This document shows positions 48,944 to 56,206 of a DNA stretch of 64,000 bases, piece after piece (the first letter of the stretch is position 1; the number at the start of each line of letters is the position of its first letter). The stretch covers positions 132,425 through 196,424 of the forward strand of contig JACKPA010000013.1 of NCBI GenBank assembly GCA_024233865.1, read 5' to 3'. The translations under genes were made by a program, and so were the position numbers. The stretch is from Leptospiraceae bacterium. GTDB taxonomy: Bacteria; Spirochaetota; Leptospiria; Leptospirales; Leptospiraceae. The notes below the pieces were generated by a model. The model was not told the origin of the DNA and ran no database searches. It worked only from the letters and a program-made list of their open reading frames with translations.

Positions 48944-50458
48944 ATGAAAAAAATCATATTAGCGGTTATGATAATCTGTTTTATACAATCAAACGGTTTA
49001 ATGGCTGATTATACCCACAACATAGCAACTGACGGTTGCGACACTGACATACAAGACAGAGGTAATAACTCGTTTTTAACCTTTTATGGCGATAGCCTAG
49101 GTGATTTTGTAGACGAGCCTTATGGAATTGTCGGTTGGGATGCTTATCTTGGATTTTACAAACCAGACATTGACTGGAGAGTGCAGAATTTTGCCATAGC
49201 AGGTTGGACTACGGATAGTATATACAACGCTCTAAAAGATTGTTTAATATCTACAACTACTCGTAAAAATTTCAGGATGTCGAATACAATCGTAATGGAA
49301 ATCGGCGGAAATGATATGATGCTAATGACTCCGTTATTGATAGCTATGCCATGGAAGTATTGGACATACCAAGACCCTCTAACCAAAAAAGAAGTAAAAG
49401 GAGTGGTAGACGTAATCGTACATAATATCCAAGTCTTGATCTACTACTTCCGACATCCGTTAATAGATAAGAACGTTCTCGTTATGGGAAATTTTCCGAC
49501 TCTTGCATACAGTCCCACTATGGGAAACGTGAGTGATTATTTTGCTTCGTTTAGTTTGTTTAGTAAAAATGAAGGTATATTTTTTCAAAAATGGAGAGAA
49601 ATCAGTAATAGCTTGAACATAAATGTCGAGAGGGACGACCAAGCACAAAATATGAAAACTCTCTCTGAAATTTTAAAATTTTCCTTAGTAGACTCAAATC
49701 CTTGGATGATGCAATTGTATGCAATTAGTGACCTATTCTTTGGTAGTAAATTCAATAAAGCGTTAGATTCCATTGGTAATGATTTAGTATCTAAAATTTA
49801 TAATGACCCAACGAAAAATTTACCGAATGATCTTGAAAGGATAAAAGACAGAGCACCTGGTTTATATTTCCAATGGGTTTTTACAAATACAAAAAATCCT
49901 TCAAATGCTCTGAGTTTCGGTCTGTATCTCATGCAACCGAAACTGGAATCTATGGTTATGGAAATGCGAGACAAAACGCGGAATATGGTTCCGGATGTAA
50001 AGAATAAAGAAAAAACAAAAATCTATACGGCTCACAATCGAAAAGGCGGAAACTACGTAGACTTTCTTCCCCTTTATGAACTAATGATTAGGGATACGGA
50101 TTGTGAAAAATACGGTTATTGTTGGGTGGCAAATCCCTTACTTTACGGAGACTCTATGCCTGGTCACGTCAACGCTTTCGGTTATTACATCTGGGCGAAT
50201 GCACTATCACAAAAACTGGTGGATTTGGAAAATGACAATGATTGGAAATATACGAATCCATTAGGTTATGGAAACGATAAACCCAATAACGACCCCGAAC
50301 ACAAAAATGACGGAACAATTGAGGAACCAGATAAAGATTTTAATCTTGCAATTACACCAGTAGACGAACATGGAAACGATGTTCAAATGGAAACGGTTGA
50401 AACTAACATAGACTGGTTAATACTCTTATGCTTCTTTTTCGGCAGTTGTCACTTCTAA
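48944..50458 (+). CDS. C15: secreted SGNH/GDSL-family hydrolase, intact
   Basis: 504 residues from the second of two close ATGs: GAGGAG lies 7 bp before it and only 1 bp before the first, so the second is preferred. Signal peptide ending GLMADY, FYGDSLGD, NFAIAGWTT, GGND, GDSMPGHVNAFGY. The second His of block V is Ala, so the His in PGH must be the catalytic one. Tail LLLCFFFGSCHF overlaps D10. Confidence 0.84.
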   Translation: MKKIILAVMIICFIQSNGLMADYTHNIATDGCDTDIQDRGNNSFLTFYGDSLGDFVDEPYGIVGWDAYLGFYKPDIDWRVQNFAIAGWTTDSIYNALKDCLISTTTRKNFRMSNTIVMEIGGNDMMLMTPLLIAMPWKYWTYQDPLTKKEVKGVVDVIVHNIQVLIYYFRHPLIDKNVLVMGNFPTLAYSPTMGNVSDYFASFSLFSKNEGIFFQKWREISNSLNINVERDDQAQNMKTLSEILKFSLVDSNPWMMQLYAISDLFFGSKFNKALDSIGNDLVSKIYNDPTKNLPNDLERIKDRAPGLYFQWVFTNTKNPSNALSFGLYLMQPKLESMVMEMRDKTRNMVPDVKNKEKTKIYTAHNRKGGNYVDFLPLYELMIRDTDCEKYGYCWVANPLLYGDSMPGHVNAFGYYIWANALSQKLVDLENDNDWKYTNPLGYGNDKPNNDPEHKNDGTIEEPDKDFNLAITPVDEHGNDVQMETVETNIDWLILLCFFFGSCHF

Positions 50459-51144
50459 CAACCTTGGTATTGGCAACTTTCAGTGCTTGCATAGAGCAAA
50501 AAGATGCCAATCCCAATGCGATGCTCGCTCTTCTCTACCCAAGAGAAGTTGTAGAAGAATCCTATATCCTCACAAAAGATTGGAACGGCTGTATGATGAC
50601 ATTCCAAAAAGGCACAACAAAACTCTCCTTTTGCTTTGAAGTTCCAAGAGAATCCTGTAAACCTTCTTATTTTATCAACATTCCAGACTCTCAAACACTC
50701 CAAAACAGAAAAGACGACCTCTCTTTCCTTGCACTGAATTTTACAAACTGCACGTCTTATACTTCTTCTTTAAGTAATCTCTATGATACTATCCAACCTC
50801 CAGCATCCACATTTATCGAGAGAATAAGTTCTTATCCGGGACCAATGAATGAAAGTGATTTCACGGTAACGTATCGTGAAAATTGCTCTTACAACACTAT
50901 CAAGGTAGAACCAAATACGGGTTTTCAAAGGTTTTTCACCAGTGATGAGTTTATCTCACAAAACAGAATCGAAGCCGAACTTGGTTGGATGAACGGAACA
51001 ACCGAACAATGCCTGATTGATTTGAGCCAAACCCAAACAACGATTGACTTAAGCTTTGCCGTAAGAAACAAAACGATATTACCTGGTGCAGTGTGCTCAC
51101 TTGTTTCCGGTTCGAGTATTGCGACTTGTCCATGGAGTAAATAG
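50428..51144 (+). CDS. D10: array lipoprotein family D, intact
   Basis: 238 residues, lipobox FSAC, D5/D9-type body. Last complete gene of the array. Followed by the spacer repeat with two inserted palindromic-type sequences and a remnant of E. Confidence 0.78.
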   Translation: MLLFRQLSLLTTLVLATFSACIEQKDANPNAMLALLYPREVVEESYILTKDWNGCMMTFQKGTTKLSFCFEVPRESCKPSYFINIPDSQTLQNRKDDLSFLALNFTNCTSYTSSLSNLYDTIQPPASTFIERISSYPGPMNESDFTVTYRENCSYNTIKVEPNTGFQRFFTSDEFISQNRIEAELGWMNGTTEQCLIDLSQTQTTIDLSFAVRNKTILPGAVCSLVSGSSIATCPWSK

Positions 51145-51166
51145 CAGGAAAGGTTTACCACAGATG

Positions 51167-51208
51167 CTTGCCCTGAGTAACAATTTTAAAAACAAGCGCA
51201 TCGAAGGG
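51167..51208. repeat. 42-bp insert in the D-E spacer
   Basis: Begins CTTGCCCTGAG and ends CATCGAAGGG; the middle is AT-rich. It interrupts ACCACAGATG/GACACAGATA, which is continuous after D9 at 47.02 kb. Ends match the shorter insert 10 bp downstream, so they belong to one family. Confidence 0.75.
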
Positions 51209-51218
51209 GACACAGATA

Positions 51219-51242
51219 CTTGTCCTGAGCGAAGTCGAAGGA
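51219..51242. repeat. 24-bp insert of the CCTGAGCGAAGTCGAAGG family
   Basis: Contains CCTGAGCGAAGTCGAAGG and interrupts GACACAGATA/AACACCGATGG. The reverse complement of a relative (TTCGACTACGCTCAGTG) lies in the P genes, and TGAGCGTAGTCGAA is repeated three times at 53.9 kb. Confidence 0.78.
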
Positions 51243-51277
51243 AACACCGATGGATTTTTGTAAAAACCTGTTTGGTT

Positions 51278-51382
51278 ATGAAAATTGTATTACGGGAATT
51301 GAAGGAAATAGATGAAAGTTATACTTTTAACGTTATATTGCGTTATCGAACAAACAGTGCTGTTTTTAAAGATTGTTACTAA
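51278..51382 (+). pseudogene. E6: remnant of family E (last 34 residues)
   Basis: Only the C-terminal KEIDESYTFNVILRYRTN to FKDCY remains, led by MKIVLREL from unrelated sequence. No signal peptide or main domain. Marks the right end of the array. Confidence 0.72.
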
Positions 51383-51475
51383 AAAACCAAAGAAAACCTT
51401 TTTTTCTAAAAAAGGAATTTGGAAAAAAAAATCATTTACAGATTTAATAAGAGATTGAATTAAACATTACATAAT

Positions 51476-52894
51476 ATGGACTTAAGATTAAACTTGATTT
51501 CCTTGGTTGGAGTATACTGTCTTTGCGTAGTTGCATGGCTAACCTCTGAAAATAAAAGGGAAATCCCATGGAATGTCATCAAGTGGGGACTTGGAATGCA
51601 ATTTCTATTGGGATTTTTAATATTTGTTGTTCCGGTTACCAGAGATAGGGTAGCAGACCTTAATAATTTATTAAACGCACTAATGGACGCTTCGGAAGCC
51701 GGTGCACGTTTTTTATTTGGATCTATAATTGTACCTGATCCCAAAGTAAAACTAACTCCTTTGGTTGATTCTGTTACCGGTGATATAGATTTAACTTCTT
51801 TAATTAATCCCCAGACAAATCTTATTGATATGAAAAGAATCTCCCTTGGTTTCATTTTTGCTTTTCGAGCATTACCCATGGTTATATTTTTCTCTGCCGT
51901 AGTAAGCCTTGCTTATCGGATGAATATTATTCAACCGGTAGTAAAAGTTTTTGCAAAAATTTTCCAGGCAACCATGAAATTAAGTGGTGCGGAATCTTTA
52001 TCGGGAGCTGCCAACATATTTGTAGGAATAGAATCTGCCATAGCGGTAAAGCCTTTTTTGGAAAAAATGACAAGGAGTGAACTTGCAGCCATATTAACAA
52101 GCTGTTTTGGTTCAATAGCTTCAACGGTTCTGGGTTTGTATGCGGGTTTGCTTAAGTCTACATTTCCAAATATAACCGGACATCTAATGTCAGCATCTTT
52201 GATGACAATTCCGGCTTGTTTTGTCATTTCTAAAATTATCATTCCGGAAACTTCAACTCCTTTAACCATGGGGGGAATACCGGAAGAACCGGAAACTAAT
52301 GAAAAAAAACCTAGCTACATGGACGCTTTGATCTTAGGGGCTATGGATGGTGTAAAAATGGCGGTAGGGATTGCAGCCGTTATTATAGCCATTCTTGGTG
52401 TTGTGGCATTGGTAAATTCTGTGTTTTTTTTTCTCGCAAACCAGGTGAATAGCGAATTCGTAGTCATTCAATTTGTGGGAAAATTTTTTCAGGTTGTTTC
52501 CATAGACAATATTTTCGGAGTATTATTTTTTCCACTAACTTTTGTTACAGGAGTTTCACTTGACCTGGGTGAAGTTTGGCAAGCTTCTATTTTGATAGGG
52601 CAAAGGGTATTACAAACATCCATTCCGCCTTATTTGGCATTGAGTAAGTTGTCTCAATCCGGTATGATTACGGACAGGACCATGATTATAGTGAGTTACG
52701 TTCTTTGCGGATTTGCTCACATTCCATCCATTGGAATATTTGTAGGAGGATTATCGGGTTTGGTTCCTTCCAGAAGTCACGAAATTAGCTCCATTGCATG
52801 GAAATCGCTCTGGGCAGCTACCTTGGCAACACTTATGACCGGTTGCATTGCCGGAATTTTTGATTTTGGTTTGCCATCTGTTTTAGGAAAATAA
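51476..52894 (+). CDS. nupC: CNT-family nucleoside transporter (NupC type)
   Basis: 472 residues with the CNT layout: three N-terminal membrane segments, a gate region and a C-terminal transport core. The motif GAESLSGAANIFVGIESAIA followed by MTRSELAAILTSCFGSIAST corresponds to the conserved CNT core. A central insert between segments 2 and 4 (VPDPKVKLTPLVDSVTGDID) is seen in many bacterial members. Imports nucleosides with Na+ or H+ across the inner membrane. Apparently monocistronic; the start ATG has no strong ribosome site. Not related to the array that ends just upstream. Confidence 0.88.
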   Translation: MDLRLNLISLVGVYCLCVVAWLTSENKREIPWNVIKWGLGMQFLLGFLIFVVPVTRDRVADLNNLLNALMDASEAGARFLFGSIIVPDPKVKLTPLVDSVTGDIDLTSLINPQTNLIDMKRISLGFIFAFRALPMVIFFSAVVSLAYRMNIIQPVVKVFAKIFQATMKLSGAESLSGAANIFVGIESAIAVKPFLEKMTRSELAAILTSCFGSIASTVLGLYAGLLKSTFPNITGHLMSASLMTIPACFVISKIIIPETSTPLTMGGIPEEPETNEKKPSYMDALILGAMDGVKMAVGIAAVIIAILGVVALVNSVFFFLANQVNSEFVVIQFVGKFFQVVSIDNIFGVLFFPLTFVTGVSLDLGEVWQASILIGQRVLQTSIPPYLALSKLSQSGMITDRTMIIVSYVLCGFAHIPSIGIFVGGLSGLVPSRSHEISSIAWKSLWAATLATLMTGCIAGIFDFGLPSVLGK

Positions 52895-52980
52895 TAGTCC
52901 TAAACAAATAATTTTAATACTTGTTAGACAGTCTAAATGATTACAATATAGTAGGAAATACTATTAAGAGGTAGGAATTT

Positions 52981-53907
52981 ATGAATAAATTGATACTAAT
53001 ATTTATTACATTTTTATTCGCCTTCGTAAGTGGAATAAATTCTGAGGTTGTTGACTCCGGAGGAATGTTTTCTAGCCAAGCGATAAGTAAGGCAAATGAA
53101 AAACTAACGGAAATCAAAAGACAAACCAATAAAGAAATGGTTATCGAAACTATTGACAGCCTGGACAATAAAAATGTAAGCGATGTAGCTTTAGAAAAAG
53201 CTCGTGCAAGACGTGTAAATGGAGTTTTTGTACTAATTGCTAAAAAAGAAAAAAAGATTAGCATTAAAGTAGGGGGAAAAACCCAGCAACTCTTTGGAAG
53301 AAGTGAAACCGGAACACTAAAAGCAAAGTTTACGGAAGAATTCAAAACGAAAAATTTTGATAACGGATTACTTTCTGCAACTGACTATTTTGCACAGGTA
53401 ATTACAACAGCCCCTAAAAATCATCGTTCTCAAAGTTCTGCTCCTCCGGTTGCGAGTGCATCTAGAGGCGGCTCATCTTTTCCATGGTTTAAAATTCTTG
53501 TAATAGGAATCATTGGATTTTTAATTTTCAGATTAATAGGATTCCTTATTTCCAGAAGTATGGGAGGAGGTAGCGGTGCTCCCGGTCATTATGGGCAGGG
53601 CGGCGGATACGGTTATGGTGGAGGCGGCGGACCTGGCATAATGGGTTCTATAATGGGTGGGTTATTCGGTGCTATGGCTGGTAGTTGGTTGTATGATAAA
53701 TTTACGGGAAATGACGGTTTATTTGCCAATTCTTCCCAAGACAACTATGGTAATTCTGATTCCAATGATTCTTGGTCGTCTCAAGACGATGGTTACAACT
53801 ATTCCGATGATTCCGGTTCTTTTGACGGTGGTGGTAGTAGTGATTGGGGAGGAGATAGTGGCGGAGGTGACTGGGGAGGCGGTGACAGCGGCGGCGGAGA
53901 CTGGTAA
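52981..53907 (+). CDS. TPM-domain protein with Gly-rich tail (YgcG-like)
   Basis: 308 residues: a signal peptide, a TPM domain at about 25-145 (SQAISKANEKLTEIKRQTNK; ARRVNGVFVLIAKKEKKISI), a Pro/Ser linker, one or two membrane segments near 165-190 (WFKILVIGIIGFLIF) and a Gly/Ser/Asp/Trp-rich tail ending GGGDSGGGDW. This is the layout of YgcG-type membrane proteins with a low-complexity tail. The function of the family is uncertain. GAGGTAGG lies before the ATG. Confidence 0.85.
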   Translation: MNKLILIFITFLFAFVSGINSEVVDSGGMFSSQAISKANEKLTEIKRQTNKEMVIETIDSLDNKNVSDVALEKARARRVNGVFVLIAKKEKKISIKVGGKTQQLFGRSETGTLKAKFTEEFKTKNFDNGLLSATDYFAQVITTAPKNHRSQSSAPPVASASRGGSSFPWFKILVIGIIGFLIFRLIGFLISRSMGGGSGAPGHYGQGGGYGYGGGGGPGIMGSIMGGLFGAMAGSWLYDKFTGNDGLFANSSQDNYGNSDSNDSWSSQDDGYNYSDDSGSFDGGGSSDWGGDSGGGDWGGGDSGGGDW

Positions 53908-53922
53908 ACCCAAACAGCCTGT

Positions 53923-53990
53923 GGTTGGTGAGCGTAGTCGAAATCGGTTGGTGAGCGTAGTCGAAATCGGTTGGTGAGCGTAGTCGAACC
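53923..53990. repeat. Three tandem 23-bp repeats (TGAGCGTAGTCGAA family)
   Basis: GGTTGGTGAGCGTAGTCGAA plus ATC in three direct copies, the last ending in ACC. Begins 16 bp after the TPM-gene stop. The same core occurs elsewhere in the window as single insertions. Confidence 0.85.
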
Positions 53991-53993
53991 ATG

Positions 53994-54029
53994 ATCATCA
54001 GCCGATAGATATGTCTATCGGCTGATGAT
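53994..54029. terminator. Perfect 16-bp stem-loop between convergent genes
   Basis: ATCATCAGCCGATAGA, loop TATG, then the exact reverse complement. It lies between the TPM gene and panD, which converge. There is no long T-run, but a bidirectional terminator is the simplest reading. Confidence 0.6.
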
Positions 54030-54034
54030 GCACT

Positions 54035-54388
54035 TCAATTTGTCTGCTTATTATTCTCGTCTACATGTACAACCGTTGGTTCATAATTTGTCGGAACTTC
54101 CGATTCATCTAACATTCCATAAGCAATAATAACAACTTTATCTCCAACAGACCCTAGTCTGGCAGCAGGGCCATTCAAACAGATCGTTCCGGAACCTTTT
54201 TCACCTCTAATTAGGTAGGTGTCGAGCCGGGACCCATTATTTACATTTAATACGGATATTTTCTGATAAGGAATCATATTGGCTGCATTTATTAAGTCCG
54301 TATCTACGGTTAAACTACCTTCATAGTTTAAATTTGCTTCTGTCACCGTTGCTCGATGAATTTTACTTTTACAAATCGATATTAACAT
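54035..54388 (-). CDS. panD: Aspartate 1-decarboxylase proenzyme
   Basis: 117 residues. Makes beta-alanine from aspartate for pantothenate and CoA. The self-cleavage site Gly24-Ser25 (YEGSLTVD) that yields the pyruvoyl group is present, together with Lys9, Arg54 and Tyr58 and the NGPAARLG motif. Length is that of the bacterial enzyme. A GGGGGTAGG stretch precedes the start. The next gene upstream on the same strand is a Panacea-like protein 30 bp away. Confidence 0.95.
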   Translation of the reverse strand: MLISICKSKIHRATVTEANLNYEGSLTVDTDLINAANMIPYQKISVLNVNNGSRLDTYLIRGEKGSGTICLNGPAARLGSVGDKVVIIAYGMLDESEVPTNYEPTVVHVDENNKQTN

Positions 54389-54418
54389 ACCTACCCCCTA
54401 TAACATTAGATTATAGGT

Positions 54419-54988
54419 TTAATCAAATATTACTCTAAAAATCTTATCGGATAATCTTAAAAGACTTTTTTTCTTTAAGAAGTGAATTTTCGTACCTAAA
54501 GAAGAAGTGGAGAATTTGATCTCAGAATATAGGGGAGTTATGATGTAATTTTCGTATAAATTAGGGTAATGCAAGTTTTCATCAACCAACCCGCCTTTAA
54601 AAGCACTTAAAACCTTTTGTATAATCCTTTTTTCTTGCTTGCTAATTTTGGTTGTTGGCATTTCTTTTGCGGCAAACAAAGAAAAACCACAAAAAGTATC
54701 TGTTTTAAACCTCGGTCTTACTTCAATATGCTTGTTTTCAATTAAATAGAGGGCTGCGTAATTAAAATTTAAAATTTGAGGGCAGGTGTCCGTGTGGATG
54801 TATGTTTCACCGGTAATGGTTTTAGCGTTTCTTTGATAATATGCCCCATCCGAATAATAAATGAGCTTGGATATCTCCACAACGTTTCTTCCGTTTGGAG
54901 AATTGCTTAGTAAATAATAAATAACTTGCGATACCTTTTCCATCCTTAAAACCCCGACCTGTATATATTTTCGGTTAGATGTATTCAT
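54419..54988 (-). CDS. Panacea/DUF4065 (SocA-like) domain protein
   Basis: 189 residues. The part EISKLIYYSDGAYYQRNAKTITGE matches the Panacea pattern, in which a helix with LIYFAD is followed by G.pltG..Y. In other bacteria this domain serves as a general antitoxin or proteolysis adaptor. No obvious toxin is beside it: panD lies downstream and the TRL genes are divergent. The first ATG has no ribosome site; an internal ATG at 54,943 is preceded by GGTCGGGG and may be the true start. Confidence 0.65.
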   Translation of the reverse strand: MNTSNRKYIQVGVLRMEKVSQVIYYLLSNSPNGRNVVEISKLIYYSDGAYYQRNAKTITGETYIHTDTCPQILNFNYAALYLIENKHIEVRPRFKTDTFCGFSLFAAKEMPTTKISKQEKRIIQKVLSAFKGGLVDENLHYPNLYENYIITPLYSEIKFSTSSLGTKIHFLKKKSLLRLSDKIFRVIFD

Positions 54989-55078
54989 TTTTTAAGAAAA
55001 TAAAAATCTTTCTTTTATTGACTTTTTTGAGTTAGCTATTTTTAGCTATTTTAGAAATGCTTTTTTAGTGCGAAGAAA

Positions 55079-55471
55079 ATGATGTATAAATTTTTCATTA
55101 ATTTTTTTAGGATACCCTTAATACTGCCTTTTCTGTTTTCTTGTACAGGAATTAACATGAGAACATGGCCTATTCCGGTATCCCCTAACACACATCCGGT
55201 TCAAGATTACGGAAAACTAACCGTCCTATTTAAAGGTGGAGGTGTTTGGCATGATAACAATGTTCACAAGCACCTTGGTAGCGGAAAGTTTGAAAGGAAA
55301 GGAAGAGCTTGCTCGGCTTCATATCTTTATTTGGTTGCTTTGGGAGATTCAAGCATTGAAACAGCTAAGAGCGACGGTGCTGTAAGTGATGTTGCTATGG
55401 TCGAGCAGGAAGTTTTTTCTATTTTAGGTGGATTGTATCATCGACACTGCACAATTGTATTAGGAGAATAA
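55079..55471 (+). CDS. TRL-like lipoprotein 1
   Basis: 130 residues; signal peptide ending LFSC. The TRL-like pattern is present: GRACSASYLYLVALGDSSIE, then VEQEVFSILGGLYHRHCTIV and a final G. Function of the family is unknown; it is common as short lipoproteins in Leptospira. First of three tandem, divergent members, with 4 bp to the next gene. Confidence 0.75.
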   Translation: MMYKFFINFFRIPLILPFLFSCTGINMRTWPIPVSPNTHPVQDYGKLTVLFKGGGVWHDNNVHKHLGSGKFERKGRACSASYLYLVALGDSSIETAKSDGAVSDVAMVEQEVFSILGGLYHRHCTIVLGE

Positions 55472-55475
55472 CGGA

Positions 55476-55799
55476 ATGGCGTTTTTTAGACAGATACTTT
55501 TTTTGTGTATGATATTTTTTCTTGGAAATTGCGCTGTTGGTCCTGTAAGTGGAGTCCTATTTACCTCTAATAAATTTGCCGGTGAAATTAACACAACCAA
55601 CGTTGTTCCGCCTTTTGTAACCGCTACCGGTTGTCAACATTCCATTTTAGGTTTGGTTTCTTTTGGGAATGCCGGAGCAGGTGATATCGCCAACAATAAG
55701 GGAATTCAAAGGATAGCAACCATAGATTATTCTACCTTCAGTATTCTTCAGGTCGTTTACAGTAGATATTGTACAATTGTTACGGGGACAACTTATTGA
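55476..55799 (+). CDS. TRL-like lipoprotein 2
   Basis: 107 residues, lipobox LGNC. GVLFTSNKFAGEI, then GCQHSILGLVSFGNAGAGDI and IDYSTFSILQVVYSRYCTIV follow the TRL pattern closely. Its TGA overlaps the ATG of the third gene (TGATG). Confidence 0.78.
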   Translation: MAFFRQILFLCMIFFLGNCAVGPVSGVLFTSNKFAGEINTTNVVPPFVTATGCQHSILGLVSFGNAGAGDIANNKGIQRIATIDYSTFSILQVVYSRYCTIVTGTTY

Positions 55800-56206
55800 T
55801 GAAATACTTAGATTTTAAACAATTCATAAAAAAGTATTCCAGCCATCTTGGCTGGTTCCTGACCTTGGTTACAGGTTGGAAGCCTGTAGTACTGTGTTTA
55901 TGCTTAAACTTGTCTAGCTGTATTTCTACAATTGCACCGGGAATACTTTTTAATTCTACGACAGAACACGTTTTCATGCCAGGTACGGTTAATCAAATTG
56001 GAAATGGCAGAATTATAAAAAAAGGTGAGTCTTGTTCTTATAACAGCATTTTATTTGCACCTTTTTATAATGGAAAATTAGCCAGTTTAGAGGCAGCAAT
56101 GAAAACCAGCGGGATTAAACAAATAGGTGTAGTAGATTACAGATCTTTTAATATACTCGGACCGATTTATTATGTTCATTGTATCATAGTTTGGGGAGAA
56201 GGATAA
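55799..56206 (+). CDS. TRL-like lipoprotein 3 with repeat in its signal peptide
   Basis: 135 residues from the ATG overlapping the previous stop; a longer in-frame start lies inside gene 2 and is not used. The lipobox is LSSC, but the N-terminus before it is unusually long (about 41 residues). Part of it is encoded by two palindromes at 55,839-55,887. The mature part has GESCSYNSILFAPFYNG and VDYRSFNILGPIYYVHCIIV. Its stop overlaps the next ATG (TAATG). Confidence 0.72.
   Translation: MKYLDFKQFIKKYSSHLGWFLTLVTGWKPVVLCLCLNLSSCISTIAPGILFNSTTEHVFMPGTVNQIGNGRIIKKGESCSYNSILFAPFYNGKLASLEAAMKTSGIKQIGVVDYRSFNILGPIYYVHCIIVWGEG
55839..55887. repeat. Two short palindromes inside TRL gene 3
   Basis: CCAGCCATCTTGGCTGG (7-bp stem) and ACAGGTTGGAAGCCTGT lie 15 bp apart and are translated as part of the signal region (LGWFLTLVTGWKPVV). 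The words GGTTGGAAGCCTGTAGTAC are of a kind often found as intergenic palindromic repeats in diverse bacteria. Confidence 0.55.

Larger units (their letters stand above)
8068..51382. repeat. 43-kb tandem array of P-A-B-C-D-E cassettes
   Basis: Ten units of an exported-protein cassette, of which those at 8.8-12.9 and 20.1-24.1 kb read fully intact. Every unit boundary falls at the same seams: the 5' end of A, the A/B ATGA overlap, block II of C, the C/D overlap and the D-E spacer. All array genes but the minus-strand pair face the same way. Confidence 0.85.

Noticed and set aside
8068..51382. CRISPR array or integron
   Set aside because: Repeats are whole genes and gene parts, not short direct repeats with unique spacers. 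No Cas gene, integrase or attC-like pattern was seen.
53657..53998. Alternative frames in the Gly-rich tail region of the TPM gene
   Set aside because: They arise from skewed composition of the Gly/Asp/Ser codons; the TPM frame has a recognisable domain and signal peptide.
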